DNA from: Sporichthya brevicatena
GTDB taxonomy: Bacteria; Actinomycetota; Actinomycetes; Sporichthyales; Sporichthyaceae
Length of the DNA: 64,000 nt
Assembly (NCBI RefSeq): GCF_039525035.1
Contig: NZ_BAAAHE010000025.1
Location: 36,174-100,173 of the forward strand
Direction of reading: 5' to 3'
Part shown: piece after piece, positions 1 to 7,062 of the stretch
Position numbering within the stretch: the first letter of the stretch is position 1
How the letters are laid out: each line of letters opens with the position of its first letter
The notes under the pieces: model-generated
Databases searched by the model: none
What the model was told of the DNA's origin: nothing
What the model saw: the letters and a program-made list of their open reading frames with translations, nothing else
Position numbers and translations under genes: made by a program

Positions 1-1
1 G

Positions 2-412
2 CCGCCCGGCGACCTGTACGTCGAGATCATCGAGGCGCCGCACCCGCACTTCACGCGGCAGGGCGACGACCTGCACGTCCAGGTCCGGCTGCCGATGACG
101 GCGGCGGCGCTCGGGGCGTCACTCCCGATCGAGACCCTCGACGGGCCGTTCCAGCTCAACGTGAAGCCCGGCACGCAGTCCGGGCACCTCGAGCGCGTGC
201 CGGCCCGCGGCGTCCCGCACCTGCGCGGGTCCGGGCGCGGTGACTTGATCGTGCACGTCGAGGTCGTGACGCCGACCAAGCTCGACGCCGAGCAGGAGAA
301 GCTGCTGCGCGAACTGGCCCGGCTCCGCGGCGAGGAGCACCCGACCGGCGACCTGTCGACGGGGCAGCCCAACGTGTTCTCGAAGATCCGCGACATCTTC
401 GGCGGTCGTTGA
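2..412 (+). CDS. dnaJ: Molecular chaperone DnaJ, C-terminal part (5' end outside window)
   Basis: Only the last 136 codons are present, open from the window edge in frame 2 to the TGA at 410-412. The sequence shows the end of the DnaJ C-terminal substrate-binding beta domain: PHFTRQGDDLHVQVRL, then the LPIETLDGPF strand and the GRGDLIVHVEVVTP strand, followed by the short polar tail that usually ends DnaJ. DnaJ stimulates the DnaK ATPase and delivers unfolded clients. rsmE follows four bases after the stop; in many actinobacteria this pair lies downstream of the repressor gene hrcA, so this is probably the HrcA-linked dnaJ copy rather than the dnaK-operon copy. That last point is inference because the upstream gene is not visible. 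Confidence 0.93.
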   Translation, partial: PPGDLYVEIIEAPHPHFTRQGDDLHVQVRLPMTAAALGASLPIETLDGPFQLNVKPGTQSGHLERVPARGVPHLRGSGRGDLIVHVEVVTPTKLDAEQEKLLRELARLRGEEHPTGDLSTGQPNVFSKIRDIFGGR

Positions 413-416
413 TCCG

Positions 417-1151
417 GTGACGGCGCCGCTGTTCTTCGTCGACCCGGGGCAGCTCGGCGCCGGTGAGGTCGTGCTCGGCGGGGCCGAGGGCCGGCACGCG
501 GCGAAGGTCCGACGGCTGCGGGTCGGCGAGGAGGTCGACCTCGCCGACGGGACCGGTGCGCTGGCGCACTGCGTCGTCGCGGCGGTGACGGGGGAGTCCC
601 TCACCCTGCAGGTGCGCGAGCTGACCGAGGCGCCGCCCGCGGAGCCGTCGTTCACGGTCGTGCAGGCGCTGCCCAAGGGCGACCGGGGTGAGCTCGCCGT
701 CGAGGTGCTGACCGAGGTCGGGGTCGACGAGATCGTGCCGTGGTCCGCGGCGCGGTGCGTGACGCAGTGGACCGGGGCGCGCGGCGAACGCTCCGCGCAG
801 CGGTGGGCGGCGCACGCCCGCGAGGCGGCGAAACAGGCCCGGCGCCCGCGCATCCCCACGGTGGCTCCGCTGGCGAGCACGGCCGAGGTGACGCGCCGGC
901 TCTCGGACGCTGCGCTCGCACTGGTGCTGCATGAGGGTGCGTCAGATCCGCTCGCGACCGTGATGCTGCCGTCGGCGGGAGAAATCGTGCTCGTCGTCGG
1001 CCCCGAGGGCGGGATCGACGACCGCGAACTCACCGCGTTCGCCGCGGCGGGGGCTCACGCCTCCCGGCTCGGACCGGAGGTCCTGCGGACCTCCACGGCC
1101 GGTGTCGCGGCCCTGTCGGCCCTGTTGGCCCGGACCACCCGCTGGGCCTGA
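417..1151 (+). CDS. rsmE: 16S rRNA (uracil1498-N3)-methyltransferase RsmE
   Basis: The 244-residue product has the usual RsmE length. An N-terminal PUA-like domain (about residues 1-70, with GRHAAKVRRLRVGEEVDL) precedes a SPOUT methyltransferase domain. SPOUT motifs are visible as LVVGPEGGI near residue 190 and as RLGPEVLRTSTAGVAAL near 217-233, which form the trefoil-knot SAM site. The enzyme methylates U1498 of 16S rRNA in assembled 30S particles. The GTG start at 417 lies four bases after the dnaJ stop, so the two are probably co-translated. Confidence 0.95.
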   Translation: MTAPLFFVDPGQLGAGEVVLGGAEGRHAAKVRRLRVGEEVDLADGTGALAHCVVAAVTGESLTLQVRELTEAPPAEPSFTVVQALPKGDRGELAVEVLTEVGVDEIVPWSAARCVTQWTGARGERSAQRWAAHAREAAKQARRPRIPTVAPLASTAEVTRRLSDAALALVLHEGASDPLATVMLPSAGEIVLVVGPEGGIDDRELTAFAAAGAHASRLGPEVLRTSTAGVAALSALLARTTRWA

Positions 1152-1363
1152 CGCACCGTCGGCTGACGACCGTCACTGTTCGTCACGAGGTTCTTGGGGA
1201 CGCGCTCGGCGATCCGTCCGGATCCCGCCCGATTCGTCCCGACCGTCGGGGTGTTCGAGCGCAAAGTGGGACCCAAATCGCCTGCGCGTCAAGGGTGAGG
1301 TCGTCACGATGTGTCGTGCGGGACCGATCGGGGGGATCGGGCCCACAGCATCCGGGGGGATCG

Positions 1364-2392
1364 ATGAGCGCTCGACGTGTGACGTCGTACCGCCTGCTCC
1401 TGGTGCGCTCCGCGCTCGGACGTCTGGCCCGCGCACTCGGCTACTACGCGGTCGCGACCCGAGCTCAGATCCGCGCGTGGCGCACCTCGTACCAGGTCCA
1501 GATGTTCGGTTACCGGATCCGTACGGCGCTCGCCGCCTCCGGCCGGTTCGTGGGCCGGATCCCGCGTCAGATCCTCGCGGGTCTCGCGCTGGTCGCCTGG
1601 TTCTTCAAGGAGCTGCCGGCGTACATCGGCCGTGTGATCGCCGACCGGCGTGAGGACCGCGCGGAGCTCCGCGCCGAGCGCCGCATCGCCGTCGCCCGCG
1701 TCCGCGCGGAGCGGGCCGAGCGTCGCGCCGCCCGGGCCGAGCGTCGCGCCCGTCGTCGGGCCGAGGCCGCCGAGATCAAGGCCGCCCGCGGCGCGCGCCC
1801 GAACGCCCTGCCGGTCCCGGCCTGGTTCTCCCGGACCGAGGGCGCCGAGGGCGCTGCCCGTCCGGCCCGCCGCATCCCCGTCCCGCGGCGCGCGATCCTC
1901 GCCGCCGCGCTGACGATGGCCGCCGCCGTTCCCGCGTACTCCGTCGTGTCCGGGTCGCTGAGCTCCGACGAGCAACCCCGTCGGCCCGAGGCCGCGGCCG
2001 CGCCCGCCGTTCCCTCGACGCCGGCGCCCGTCGCGGAGCCGGTGGTCACCGCCGCTCCGAGCGCGACCGGCGCCCCGGCGCTCCCGGGCACCGGCGTCGG
2101 TCCCGCGGCCCCCGGTGTCGGTCCCGCGGCCCCCGGTCCGGTCCCGACTGGCGACACCGGCGAGTTCGCCCGGACCCTGACGGTCCTCCCGACCCCCGCC
2201 CCGGCGATCCCGGCCCCGCGCCTGCGCGTCGCCTCGGCCCCGGACGGCTCGGTCCCGCTCGACGCCGCCGCCGTCGTCGGCTCACTCACCCGCCCGCTGA
2301 CCCCGGCCCAGGCCGCCGAGGCCCAGCGGCAGGCGAAGTGGGAGCGCAAGATGACCCGCGCCCCCCACGCCGCGAAGTCCGCCGGCAAGTAG
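1364..2392 (+). CDS. Hypothetical Arg/Ala-rich single-TM protein with Pro/Ala-rich tail
   Basis: The start was placed at the ATG at 1364 because a GGGGGGA ribosome site lies just upstream; an in-frame start at 1295 would add 23 residues. The 342-residue product has no family I recognise. It has a hydrophobic stretch near 67-82, then a highly charged Arg/Ala/Glu helix (about 91-142) likely to form a coiled coil or bind nucleic acid or acidic lipid, one clear membrane segment (about 177-197), and a low-complexity Ala/Pro/Val segment (about 205-300) containing a duplicated PAAPGVG unit. The layout suggests a cytoplasmic basic N-terminus and an extracytoplasmic linker, but no function can be assigned. 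The 212 bp before it hold only a 13-bp palindrome (CCCGACCGTCGGG, 1238-1250). Confidence 0.72.
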   Translation: MSARRVTSYRLLLVRSALGRLARALGYYAVATRAQIRAWRTSYQVQMFGYRIRTALAASGRFVGRIPRQILAGLALVAWFFKELPAYIGRVIADRREDRAELRAERRIAVARVRAERAERRAARAERRARRRAEAAEIKAARGARPNALPVPAWFSRTEGAEGAARPARRIPVPRRAILAAALTMAAAVPAYSVVSGSLSSDEQPRRPEAAAAPAVPSTPAPVAEPVVTAAPSATGAPALPGTGVGPAAPGVGPAAPGPVPTGDTGEFARTLTVLPTPAPAIPAPRLRVASAPDGSVPLDAAAVVGSLTRPLTPAQAAEAQRQAKWERKMTRAPHAAKSAGK

Positions 2393-2409
2393 CACCCCGC
2401 AACGTCCCG

Positions 2410-2454
2410 AAGGCCCCGCCCGGTGGAGATGACATCTCCACCCCGCGGGGCCTT
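2410..2454 (+). terminator. Terminator hairpin with a 37-bp-array palindrome inside its loop
   Basis: The arms AAGGCCCCGC (2410-2419) and GCGGGGCCTT (2445-2454) pair perfectly over 10 bp, 18 bp after the stop at 2392. The segment between the arms is the first copy of the repeat, itself a 21-bp palindrome (2422-2442). The simplest reading is a normal terminator hairpin whose loop was the landing site of the repeat. Termination activity is inferred. Confidence 0.6.
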
Positions 2455-2514
2455 CCTCGTTGGAGATGACATCTCCACTGGGTTGGGTCGTTTGGGTTGG
2501 AGATGACATCTCCA
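2422..2514 (+). repeat. Left palindrome array: three 17-bp repeats, 37-bp period
   Basis: Three identical copies of TGGAGATGACATCTCCA begin at 2424, 2461 and 2498, exactly 37 bp apart, separated by two different 20-bp spacers (2441-2460 and 2478-2497). Each repeat is an odd palindrome: 8-bp arms around one central A. Conservation reaches a few bases beyond the core (GT before copies 2 and 3, CT after them). A one-base loop cannot form an RNA hairpin, so these look like sites for a dimeric DNA-binding protein. Confidence 0.9.
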
Positions 2515-2532
2515 CTTTGAGGAGGGCTGCGG

Positions 2533-3579
2533 TCAGGCGGAGCGGAGCCCGAGCGCCATGGCCGCGCGCAGGCGCGACAGGAACCCCTCGGGGTTGTTCA
2601 TCAGCTCGTGCCAGGTCGTGCGGACGACGATCCAGCCGGCGTCGCGGAGGCGCTTCTCACGTGCCTCCTGCTGCTCGATCGCCCGGTGGACGTCCCCGCA
2701 CCAGGGATCGAGGTACTTCACCGCTCCGTCGACCTCGATCACGACGCGAAAGGCGCGGAGCAGCAGATCGACGCGGCCGATGTGGCCGAGCGCGTCGTAG
2801 AGATCCACCTGCGGCTCGGTCTCGATGCCGTCGTCGGAGCACACGACGCGGGCCAGGGACTCGGCCGGCGACTCGGCGCGCCCGTCGGCGAACGCGATCG
2901 CCTGGCGGGCCGTCAGGGTCTTCGGCCACTGGCGACAGGAGTCGAGCACGGCCTGCAGCTCCGCACGGGACGCGCCGAAGTGCATCGCGGCGTCCGCGAC
3001 GAAGATCGCCTCGATGCGGGTGCTGTCGCGCATCAGGTCGACGGCGGTCCGCGCCAGGTTGCATACCGGGATGACTCCCTGCGCCGCCACGTGCTCCGGA
3101 GGCAGTGCGGCAGGGCGGACCTCGACCCCTGCGCGATACGTCCGTCGGTCTCGGTTCGCACTGACGAGGTGGATGTGGTGCGGGCGGCGGTCCCAGGGCC
3201 GCAGCTCTTCCGCCTCGGCGAAGACGCTGTTGTCCGTCCGCGGATTGTCGGGCAGCGGCAGTTTGTGCAGGAACCCCGCGCTCGTCCCGCCGGCGGCGAG
3301 GAGCGGCGGACCGGCCCGCCCTGGACGCCACCGCCGTGCGACGAGCGCGCCGGCGATCTCGATGCGATGGCGCTCTCGCTCGTCGCTCGCCTGCCAGTAC
3401 TCGCCCGGCGTGAAGACGTCCCGGCGGAGTTCGTGGAGGACGCCGACGCGGACCGCTTCTCGACGGTCGTCGCGATTCATTCCAGCCTCGCTGCACTGTG
3501 CAGCAGTGACGACACCGCCCTGCTCGAGGGCTACGGGAGCGAGAACTTGCGGCAGCACTGGAGTCATGCCGCGCATCAT
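2533..3579 (-). CDS. AbiEi-like N-terminal domain plus DUF559 (Vsr/PD-(D/E)XK-type) endonuclease
   Basis: The 348-residue product begins at the ATG at 3579, preceded by a GGGAAG site; the frame stays open to 3660 but that longer start lies inside a repeat copy. Residues 10-60 (VLAPVALEQGGVVTAAQCSEAG, GVLHELRRDVFTPG) resemble the AbiEi antitoxin-type winged helix. The C-terminal third matches DUF559 nucleases: SPAESLAR (237-244), GRVDLLL with D271, IEVDG with E282 and D284, K288, then EKRLRDAGWIVVRTTW (308-323). Such proteins are usually labelled type IV toxin-antitoxin AbiEi-domain proteins, but no partner toxin is next to this one. The arrays on both sides suggest it binds or cuts the repeat DNA; this is inference. 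All active-site positions look intact, so it is probably functional. Confidence 0.85.
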   Translation of the reverse strand: MMRGMTPVLPQVLAPVALEQGGVVTAAQCSEAGMNRDDRREAVRVGVLHELRRDVFTPGEYWQASDERERHRIEIAGALVARRWRPGRAGPPLLAAGGTSAGFLHKLPLPDNPRTDNSVFAEAEELRPWDRRPHHIHLVSANRDRRTYRAGVEVRPAALPPEHVAAQGVIPVCNLARTAVDLMRDSTRIEAIFVADAAMHFGASRAELQAVLDSCRQWPKTLTARQAIAFADGRAESPAESLARVVCSDDGIETEPQVDLYDALGHIGRVDLLLRAFRVVIEVDGAVKYLDPWCGDVHRAIEQQEAREKRLRDAGWIVVRTTWHELMNNPEGFLSRLRAAMALGLRSA

Positions 3580-3607
3580 GGCCCGACTTCCCTGGAGGAC
3601 CCCCGAG

Positions 3608-3616
3608 TTATCCACA
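3608..3616 (+). promoter_or_regulatory. Perfect DnaA-box-like 9-mer upstream of the endonuclease gene
   Basis: TTATCCACA, the consensus DnaA box, lies 29 bp upstream of the endonuclease start codon, between the gene and the right-hand array. A single 9-mer can arise by chance, and the reverse reading (TGTGGATAA) could simply be part of a conserved gene-upstream sequence. Confidence 0.3.
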
Positions 3617-3648
3617 GGCCGCCTCCATCGCCGCGTGGGAGCCCGGAA

Positions 3649-3813
3649 TGGAGATGTCATCTCCAGCGGAATCGAGCCCCGCGAGTGGAGATGTCATCTT
3701 CAACGCGATGGGCCTGCTCGAGTGGAGATGTCATCTGCAACGCGATGGGCCTGCTCGAGTGGAGATGTCATCTCCAACGAACGTGACCTGATCGAGTGGA
3801 GATGTCATCTCCA
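3649..3813 (-). repeat. Right palindrome array: five 17-bp repeats, 37-bp period
   Basis: Copies begin at 3649, 3686, 3723, 3760 and 3797, every step exactly 37 bp. On the plus strand copies 1, 4 and 5 read TGGAGATGTCATCTCCA; copy 2 ends TCTTCA and copy 3 ends TCTGCA, one substitution each. The 20-bp spacers at 3703-3722 and 3740-3759 are identical (ACGCGATGGGCCTGCTCGAG), so at least one 37-bp unit was duplicated in tandem. The other spacers differ but three of the four end in CGAG. The array stops 9 bp before the stop codon of the Gmad2 gene. Confidence 0.9.
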
Positions 3814-3822
3814 GGGAGGGGG

Positions 3823-4794
3823 TCAGCCGATCTTGCTGCCGGGCGGGGGAGCGGTGGGGGTGCCGGTGGGGGTGCCGGTGGGGGCCCCGGGGGTCGGGGT
3901 CGGGGTCGGGGTCGCCGGGGTGGAGGGGGTCGGCGAGGGGATCGGGGTCGGCTGGACCGCGCCGGGCGGGGTGGTGATCGTGATCCAGATCGAGTCCGAG
4001 GCGAGCTTGGTCTCGCCGTCCTCGGCGGAGAGGGTGTACGCGTCGATCCGGTAGTTGCCCGGGTCGAGAGCGAAGGTGACCTGCCAGTCGCCGAGTTCGG
4101 GCGCGCCCTGGGTGGCCTGGACGTTGGCGCGCTTGAGCACCCGCCCGTTCTGGGAGACGTCGACGGTGACCATCGCCTCGAAGACGCGCGCCAGGCCGGC
4201 GACCGTCAGCGGGCTGTTGTAGCTGCGGCCCGACAGCGGCGCGGTGATCGCGACGTAGTTGCTCTGACCGTCGTCGACGGGGATGCCGGAGTCGTCCTGG
4301 TTGCGCTCCTGCTCCTCGGTGACCGGCTTGAGCATCATCGTGTTCTCGGGCGACTCGATGACGCCCTCGGTGGGCTCGGGGTCGTCGCCGCCGGTGGCGC
4401 CGATCTCCGGGCCCGGGTCCTCGGGGACGTAGCGCTCGACGTCGGACTGCGAGTTCGAGATGACCGGCCCGTCGAAGGGCTGGACCGCGACCGGGTCCGG
4501 CGGCCGCTCGACGACGTTGACGTCGCGGCCGTTGTCGCCGGTGACCTGCAGGCCGATGGCGGTGCCGGCGACCAGAGCGAGCACGAGCGTGCCGCCGGCC
4601 AGGGCGGGACGGGAGGCGGCGGAGGTGAACCAGCCGAGGACGCCGCGGCGGGCCTCGGTGCGGGCGCGGATCTTGGCCAGGCCGTCCCCGACCGGGTGGA
4701 CGCGGTCGGCCTCCGCGCGCAGGGCGCGGGCCAGGATCGCCTCGAGGTCCTCGGGCGGCTCGGGCCGGCCGAACCGGCTGCCGTAGTCGCTCAT
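3823..4794 (-). CDS. Membrane-anchored Gmad2 immunoglobulin-like domain protein, sigma-factor partner
   Basis: The ATG at 4794 overlaps the stop of the sigma gene (ATGA), so this 323-residue protein is translationally coupled to it. Residues 1-50 are cytoplasmic and charged, one membrane segment follows (about 65-86, ALAGGTLVLALVAGTAIGL), then an acidic linker, then a Gmad2-type Ig-like domain (about 180-270: ITAPLSGRSYNSPLTVAG, ending SDSIWITI), then a Pro/Thr tail of PTPTPTP and GTPTGTPT units. Genes downstream of SigE-family sigma factors often encode membrane proteins that hold or sense for the sigma factor. I infer an anti-sigma-like or signal-receiving role, with the Ig domain outside the membrane; no zinc-binding anti-sigma motif is present. 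Confidence 0.8.
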   Translation of the reverse strand: MSDYGSRFGRPEPPEDLEAILARALRAEADRVHPVGDGLAKIRARTEARRGVLGWFTSAASRPALAGGTLVLALVAGTAIGLQVTGDNGRDVNVVERPPDPVAVQPFDGPVISNSQSDVERYVPEDPGPEIGATGGDDPEPTEGVIESPENTMMLKPVTEEQERNQDDSGIPVDDGQSNYVAITAPLSGRSYNSPLTVAGLARVFEAMVTVDVSQNGRVLKRANVQATQGAPELGDWQVTFALDPGNYRIDAYTLSAEDGETKLASDSIWITITTPPGAVQPTPIPSPTPSTPATPTPTPTPGAPTGTPTGTPTAPPPGSKIG

Positions 4795-5321
4795 GACGTC
4801 TGCTCCGCTTCCAGCATCGCTCGCAACGCTGCCATGCCCCGGTGGGTGTGGCTCTTCACGGCTCCCTTGGACACCTTCATCGCCGCGGCGATGTCGGCCT
4901 CGGACAGATCTCCGTAGTAGCGCAGGACGAGCGCCTCGCGCTGCCGCTCGGGCAGCTTGCGCAGGGCGGCCATCACGCGGTCGCTCTCCAGCCGGGAGAG
5001 CGCGCCGTGCTCGGCGCTCGGCATGTCGGGGCCGGGCGTGGGGGCGTACTTGTCGGCGACGACCCGCCGACGCAGGACCGACCGGGACCGGTTGACCACC
5101 GTCTGACGCAGGTACGCCAGCGCCTTGTCCTGGTCCTGGATCCGACGCCACGCGCCGTGCATGGCGACGAAGGCGTCCTGGACGACCTCCTCGGCCTGCA
5201 TCGAGTCGCGCAGGAGCAGGGCGGACAGCCGGACAAGGGAGCGGTAGTGCTCGGAGTACAGCGCGGTGACGGCCTCGTCGGCGTCCCACCGGGCGCCGGC
5301 GGCCCCCAGCTCCGCGACCAT
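4791..5321 (-). CDS. SigE-family ECF RNA polymerase sigma factor
   Basis: The product (176 residues from 5321) has region 2 (LYSEHYRSLVRLSALLLRD, then AEEVVQDAFVAMHGAW) and region 4 (LPERQREALVLRYYGDLSEADIAAAMKVSKGAVKSHTHRG), the pattern of actinobacterial SigE-family ECF factors. An alternative ATG at 5330 adds three residues, but the GGGGG ribosome site is only one base from it and about 10 from 5321. The gene is divergent from the HIT gene and is followed by an overlapping membrane-protein gene, which probably controls or reports to it. The target promoters cannot be told from this window. Confidence 0.9.
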   Translation of the reverse strand: MVAELGAAGARWDADEAVTALYSEHYRSLVRLSALLLRDSMQAEEVVQDAFVAMHGAWRRIQDQDKALAYLRQTVVNRSRSVLRRRVVADKYAPTPGPDMPSAEHGALSRLESDRVMAALRKLPERQREALVLRYYGDLSEADIAAAMKVSKGAVKSHTHRGMAALRAMLEAEQTS

Positions 5322-5368
5322 GACTGTCATACCCCCAAGACGCCGGACTGGCTGGATAGGTTTACCTG

Positions 5369-5725
5369 GTGACCAGCTCAGCGCCCGAACCGGATTGTCT
5401 GTTCTGCAAGATCGTCGCCGGAGAGATCCCGGCAACAATAGTCGCGGAGACCGCCGACACCGTCGCTTTCCGTGACATCAACCCCCAGGCGCCGACGCAC
5501 GTGCTGGTGATCCCCCGGGAGCACCACCGTGACGTGGCCGTCATGGCCGAGCAGAACCCCGCCCTCGCGGGCCGGCTGCTCGCCGACGTGGCCGCCGTGG
5601 CGCAGCAGGAAGGGCTGCCCGGCTTCCGCCTGGTGTTCAACACCGGCGCCGCCGCGCAGCAGACGGTCTTCCACGTCCACGCCCACGTCATCGGCGGCCG
5701 TGAGCTGACCTGGCCGCCGGGCTGA
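5369..5725 (+). CDS. HIT-family nucleotide-binding protein (HinT-like)
   Basis: The 118-residue product contains the N-terminal CLFCKIVAGEIPA motif, NPQAPTHVLVIPREH in the middle, and the histidine triad HVHAHV near residues 102-107. HIT proteins of this type hydrolyse phosphoramidate bonds in purine nucleotide conjugates. The GTG start at 5369 has no clear ribosome site; the transcript may be leaderless, with TAGGTT just upstream serving as a -10 element, which is inference. Confidence 0.93.
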   Translation: MTSSAPEPDCLFCKIVAGEIPATIVAETADTVAFRDINPQAPTHVLVIPREHHRDVAVMAEQNPALAGRLLADVAAVAQQEGLPGFRLVFNTGAAAQQTVFHVHAHVIGGRELTWPPG

Positions 5726-5743
5726 CGCCGGGTCAAGGGGTGG

Positions 5744-5766
5744 CAGGTGTGCCCAGAGCACACCTG
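5744..5766 (+). terminator. Hairpin downstream of the HIT gene
   Basis: CAGGTGTGC (5744-5752) and GCACACCTG (5758-5766) pair perfectly over 9 bp around a five-base loop, 18 bp after the HIT stop codon. There is no U-run, as is common for actinobacterial terminators. Confidence 0.55.
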
Positions 5767-5806
5767 GCGGCGGCAACGGCGGACGGCTGACCGTCGCTCG
5801 CCGGCG

Positions 5807-5820
5807 GTGACGCACGTCAC
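5807..5820. promoter_or_regulatory. 14-bp palindrome just upstream of the P450 start
   Basis: GTGACG-CA-CGTCAC is a perfect palindrome ending 9 bp before the ATG at 5830. Its position would suit an operator controlling the P450; the binding protein is unknown, though the convergent PucR-type regulator is a candidate. Confidence 0.35.
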
Positions 5821-5829
5821 GCTGCGGGC

Positions 5830-7062
5830 ATGACTGCCCCCACCCGTTCCGCGTTCGACACCTGCGACCTCGACTCCGTCGACCTGTCGGTGCCCGAGGC
5901 CTTCGTCGACGGCCCGCCGCACGAGTTGTTCGCGCGACTGCGCGCGCAGGCCCCCGTGCACCGCAACCACAGCCGGAATCCCTACGTCGGGGACTTCTGG
6001 TCGATCACGCGGGCCGCCGACATCGAGATGGTCAGCAAGCACGCCACCTTGTTCTCCGCGCACGAGCGCGGCATCTGGATGCGGTCCGACGCCGCCGGCG
6101 GGCTGGACCTGATGCGCAACATGGTCATCTTCAAGGACCCGCCCGACCACACGCGCTACCGGAAGCTGGTCCAGGTCGCGTTCACCCCGCGGACGATCGC
6201 GCACCTGGAGGACTACGTCCGCGCGCGGGTCACCACGATCCTCGACCGGGCCGCCGAGACCGGCTCGATGGACCTGGTGAAGGACCTGTCGCTGCCGGTG
6301 CCGCTCGCCGTCATCACCGACCTGCTCGGGGCACCCGCCTCCGACGTCGGCAAACTCGCGGACTGGACCGCCCGGCTGGACACCGGCGTCGATGCGCCCG
6401 AGCTGGGCATCTGCATGGAAGCCATGATGGAGATGGCCGGCTACCTCGAAGAACTGATTCTGGGTCAGATCAAGGGGGACTCGCTCGTCGGGCTGCTCGC
6501 GCGCGCGGAGGTCGACGGCGACCGCCTCACCGAGGACGAGCTGCTGATGTTCTTCGCGATCCTCGTCTTCGCCGGCAACGACACGACGCGGAACGCCACG
6601 TCCTCCGGGGTGCTCGCCCTGACCGAGCATCCCGACCAGCTCCAGGCGCTCGCCGCGGACCCGTCGCGCATCCCGAACGCGGTGGAGGAGATCCTGCGTT
6701 GGAGCACGCCGCTGAACTACTTCGCGCGCACCGCGCTGGAGGACACCGAGATCCGCGGGGTCCCGATCGCGGCGGGCGACCTGCTCCTGCTCTGGTACGC
6801 CTCGGGCAGCCGCGACGAGGAGATCCTGCCCGGCGCGGACCGGTTCGACGTCCTGCGGCCGGTGGAGTACCACCAGGCCTTCGGCGGCGGCGGACGGCAC
6901 TTCTGCCTCGGCGCCGGTCTCGCCCGCCTGGAGCTGAAGGTCATCTTCGAGGAATTCACCCGCCGCGTCCGGGACCCCCGCCTGTCGGGCCCCGTCGTGC
7001 GGCACTGCACGACCTGGGTGAACGGCTACGACTCGATCCCGCTGACCTTCACCCCGGCGTAG
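5830..7062 (+). CDS. Cytochrome P450
   Basis: The 410-residue soluble protein is typical of bacterial P450s. The I-helix oxygen-activation motif AGNDTT is at 248-253, the K-helix ExxR appears in AVEEILRW (near 285), and the haem-binding loop FGGGGRHFCLGAGLA places the thiolate Cys at residue 359. The N-terminal part and the FKDPPDHTRYRKLVQVAFTP motif resemble CYP families that hydroxylate sterol side chains, terpenes or fatty acids, but the substrate is not readable. No ferredoxin or reductase gene is adjacent, so redox partners must come from elsewhere. Its 3' end overlaps the convergent regulator gene by 14 bp. Confidence 0.95.
   Translation: MTAPTRSAFDTCDLDSVDLSVPEAFVDGPPHELFARLRAQAPVHRNHSRNPYVGDFWSITRAADIEMVSKHATLFSAHERGIWMRSDAAGGLDLMRNMVIFKDPPDHTRYRKLVQVAFTPRTIAHLEDYVRARVTTILDRAAETGSMDLVKDLSLPVPLAVITDLLGAPASDVGKLADWTARLDTGVDAPELGICMEAMMEMAGYLEELILGQIKGDSLVGLLARAEVDGDRLTEDELLMFFAILVFAGNDTTRNATSSGVLALTEHPDQLQALAADPSRIPNAVEEILRWSTPLNYFARTALEDTEIRGVPIAAGDLLLLWYASGSRDEEILPGADRFDVLRPVEYHQAFGGGGRHFCLGAGLARLELKVIFEEFTRRVRDPRLSGPVVRHCTTWVNGYDSIPLTFTPA

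Larger units (their letters stand above)
2422..3813. other. Cassette: DUF559 endonuclease gene between inverted 37-bp-period arrays
   Basis: The left array reads TGGAGATGACATCTCCA on the plus strand and the right array reads the same orientation on the minus strand, as judged by the central base and the flanking GT/CT. The two arrays are therefore inverted relative to each other and bracket a single gene. The cassette sits between the 3' ends of two convergent genes (stops at 2392 and 3823), a neutral place for an insertion. This is a proposed unit, not a known element; no transposase or target-site duplication was found. Confidence 0.5.

Noticed and set aside
2460..3074. Reading frames that start inside repeat copies (MEMTSP.., MEMSSP..)
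   Set aside because: They arise because each repeat contains GGAGATG on both strands; the rest of each frame is antisense to the nuclease gene and low-complexity.
2422..3813. CRISPR array
   Set aside because: The repeats are only 17 bp, the spacers 20 bp with two identical ones, the arrays are split and inverted around a gene, and no cas gene is present.
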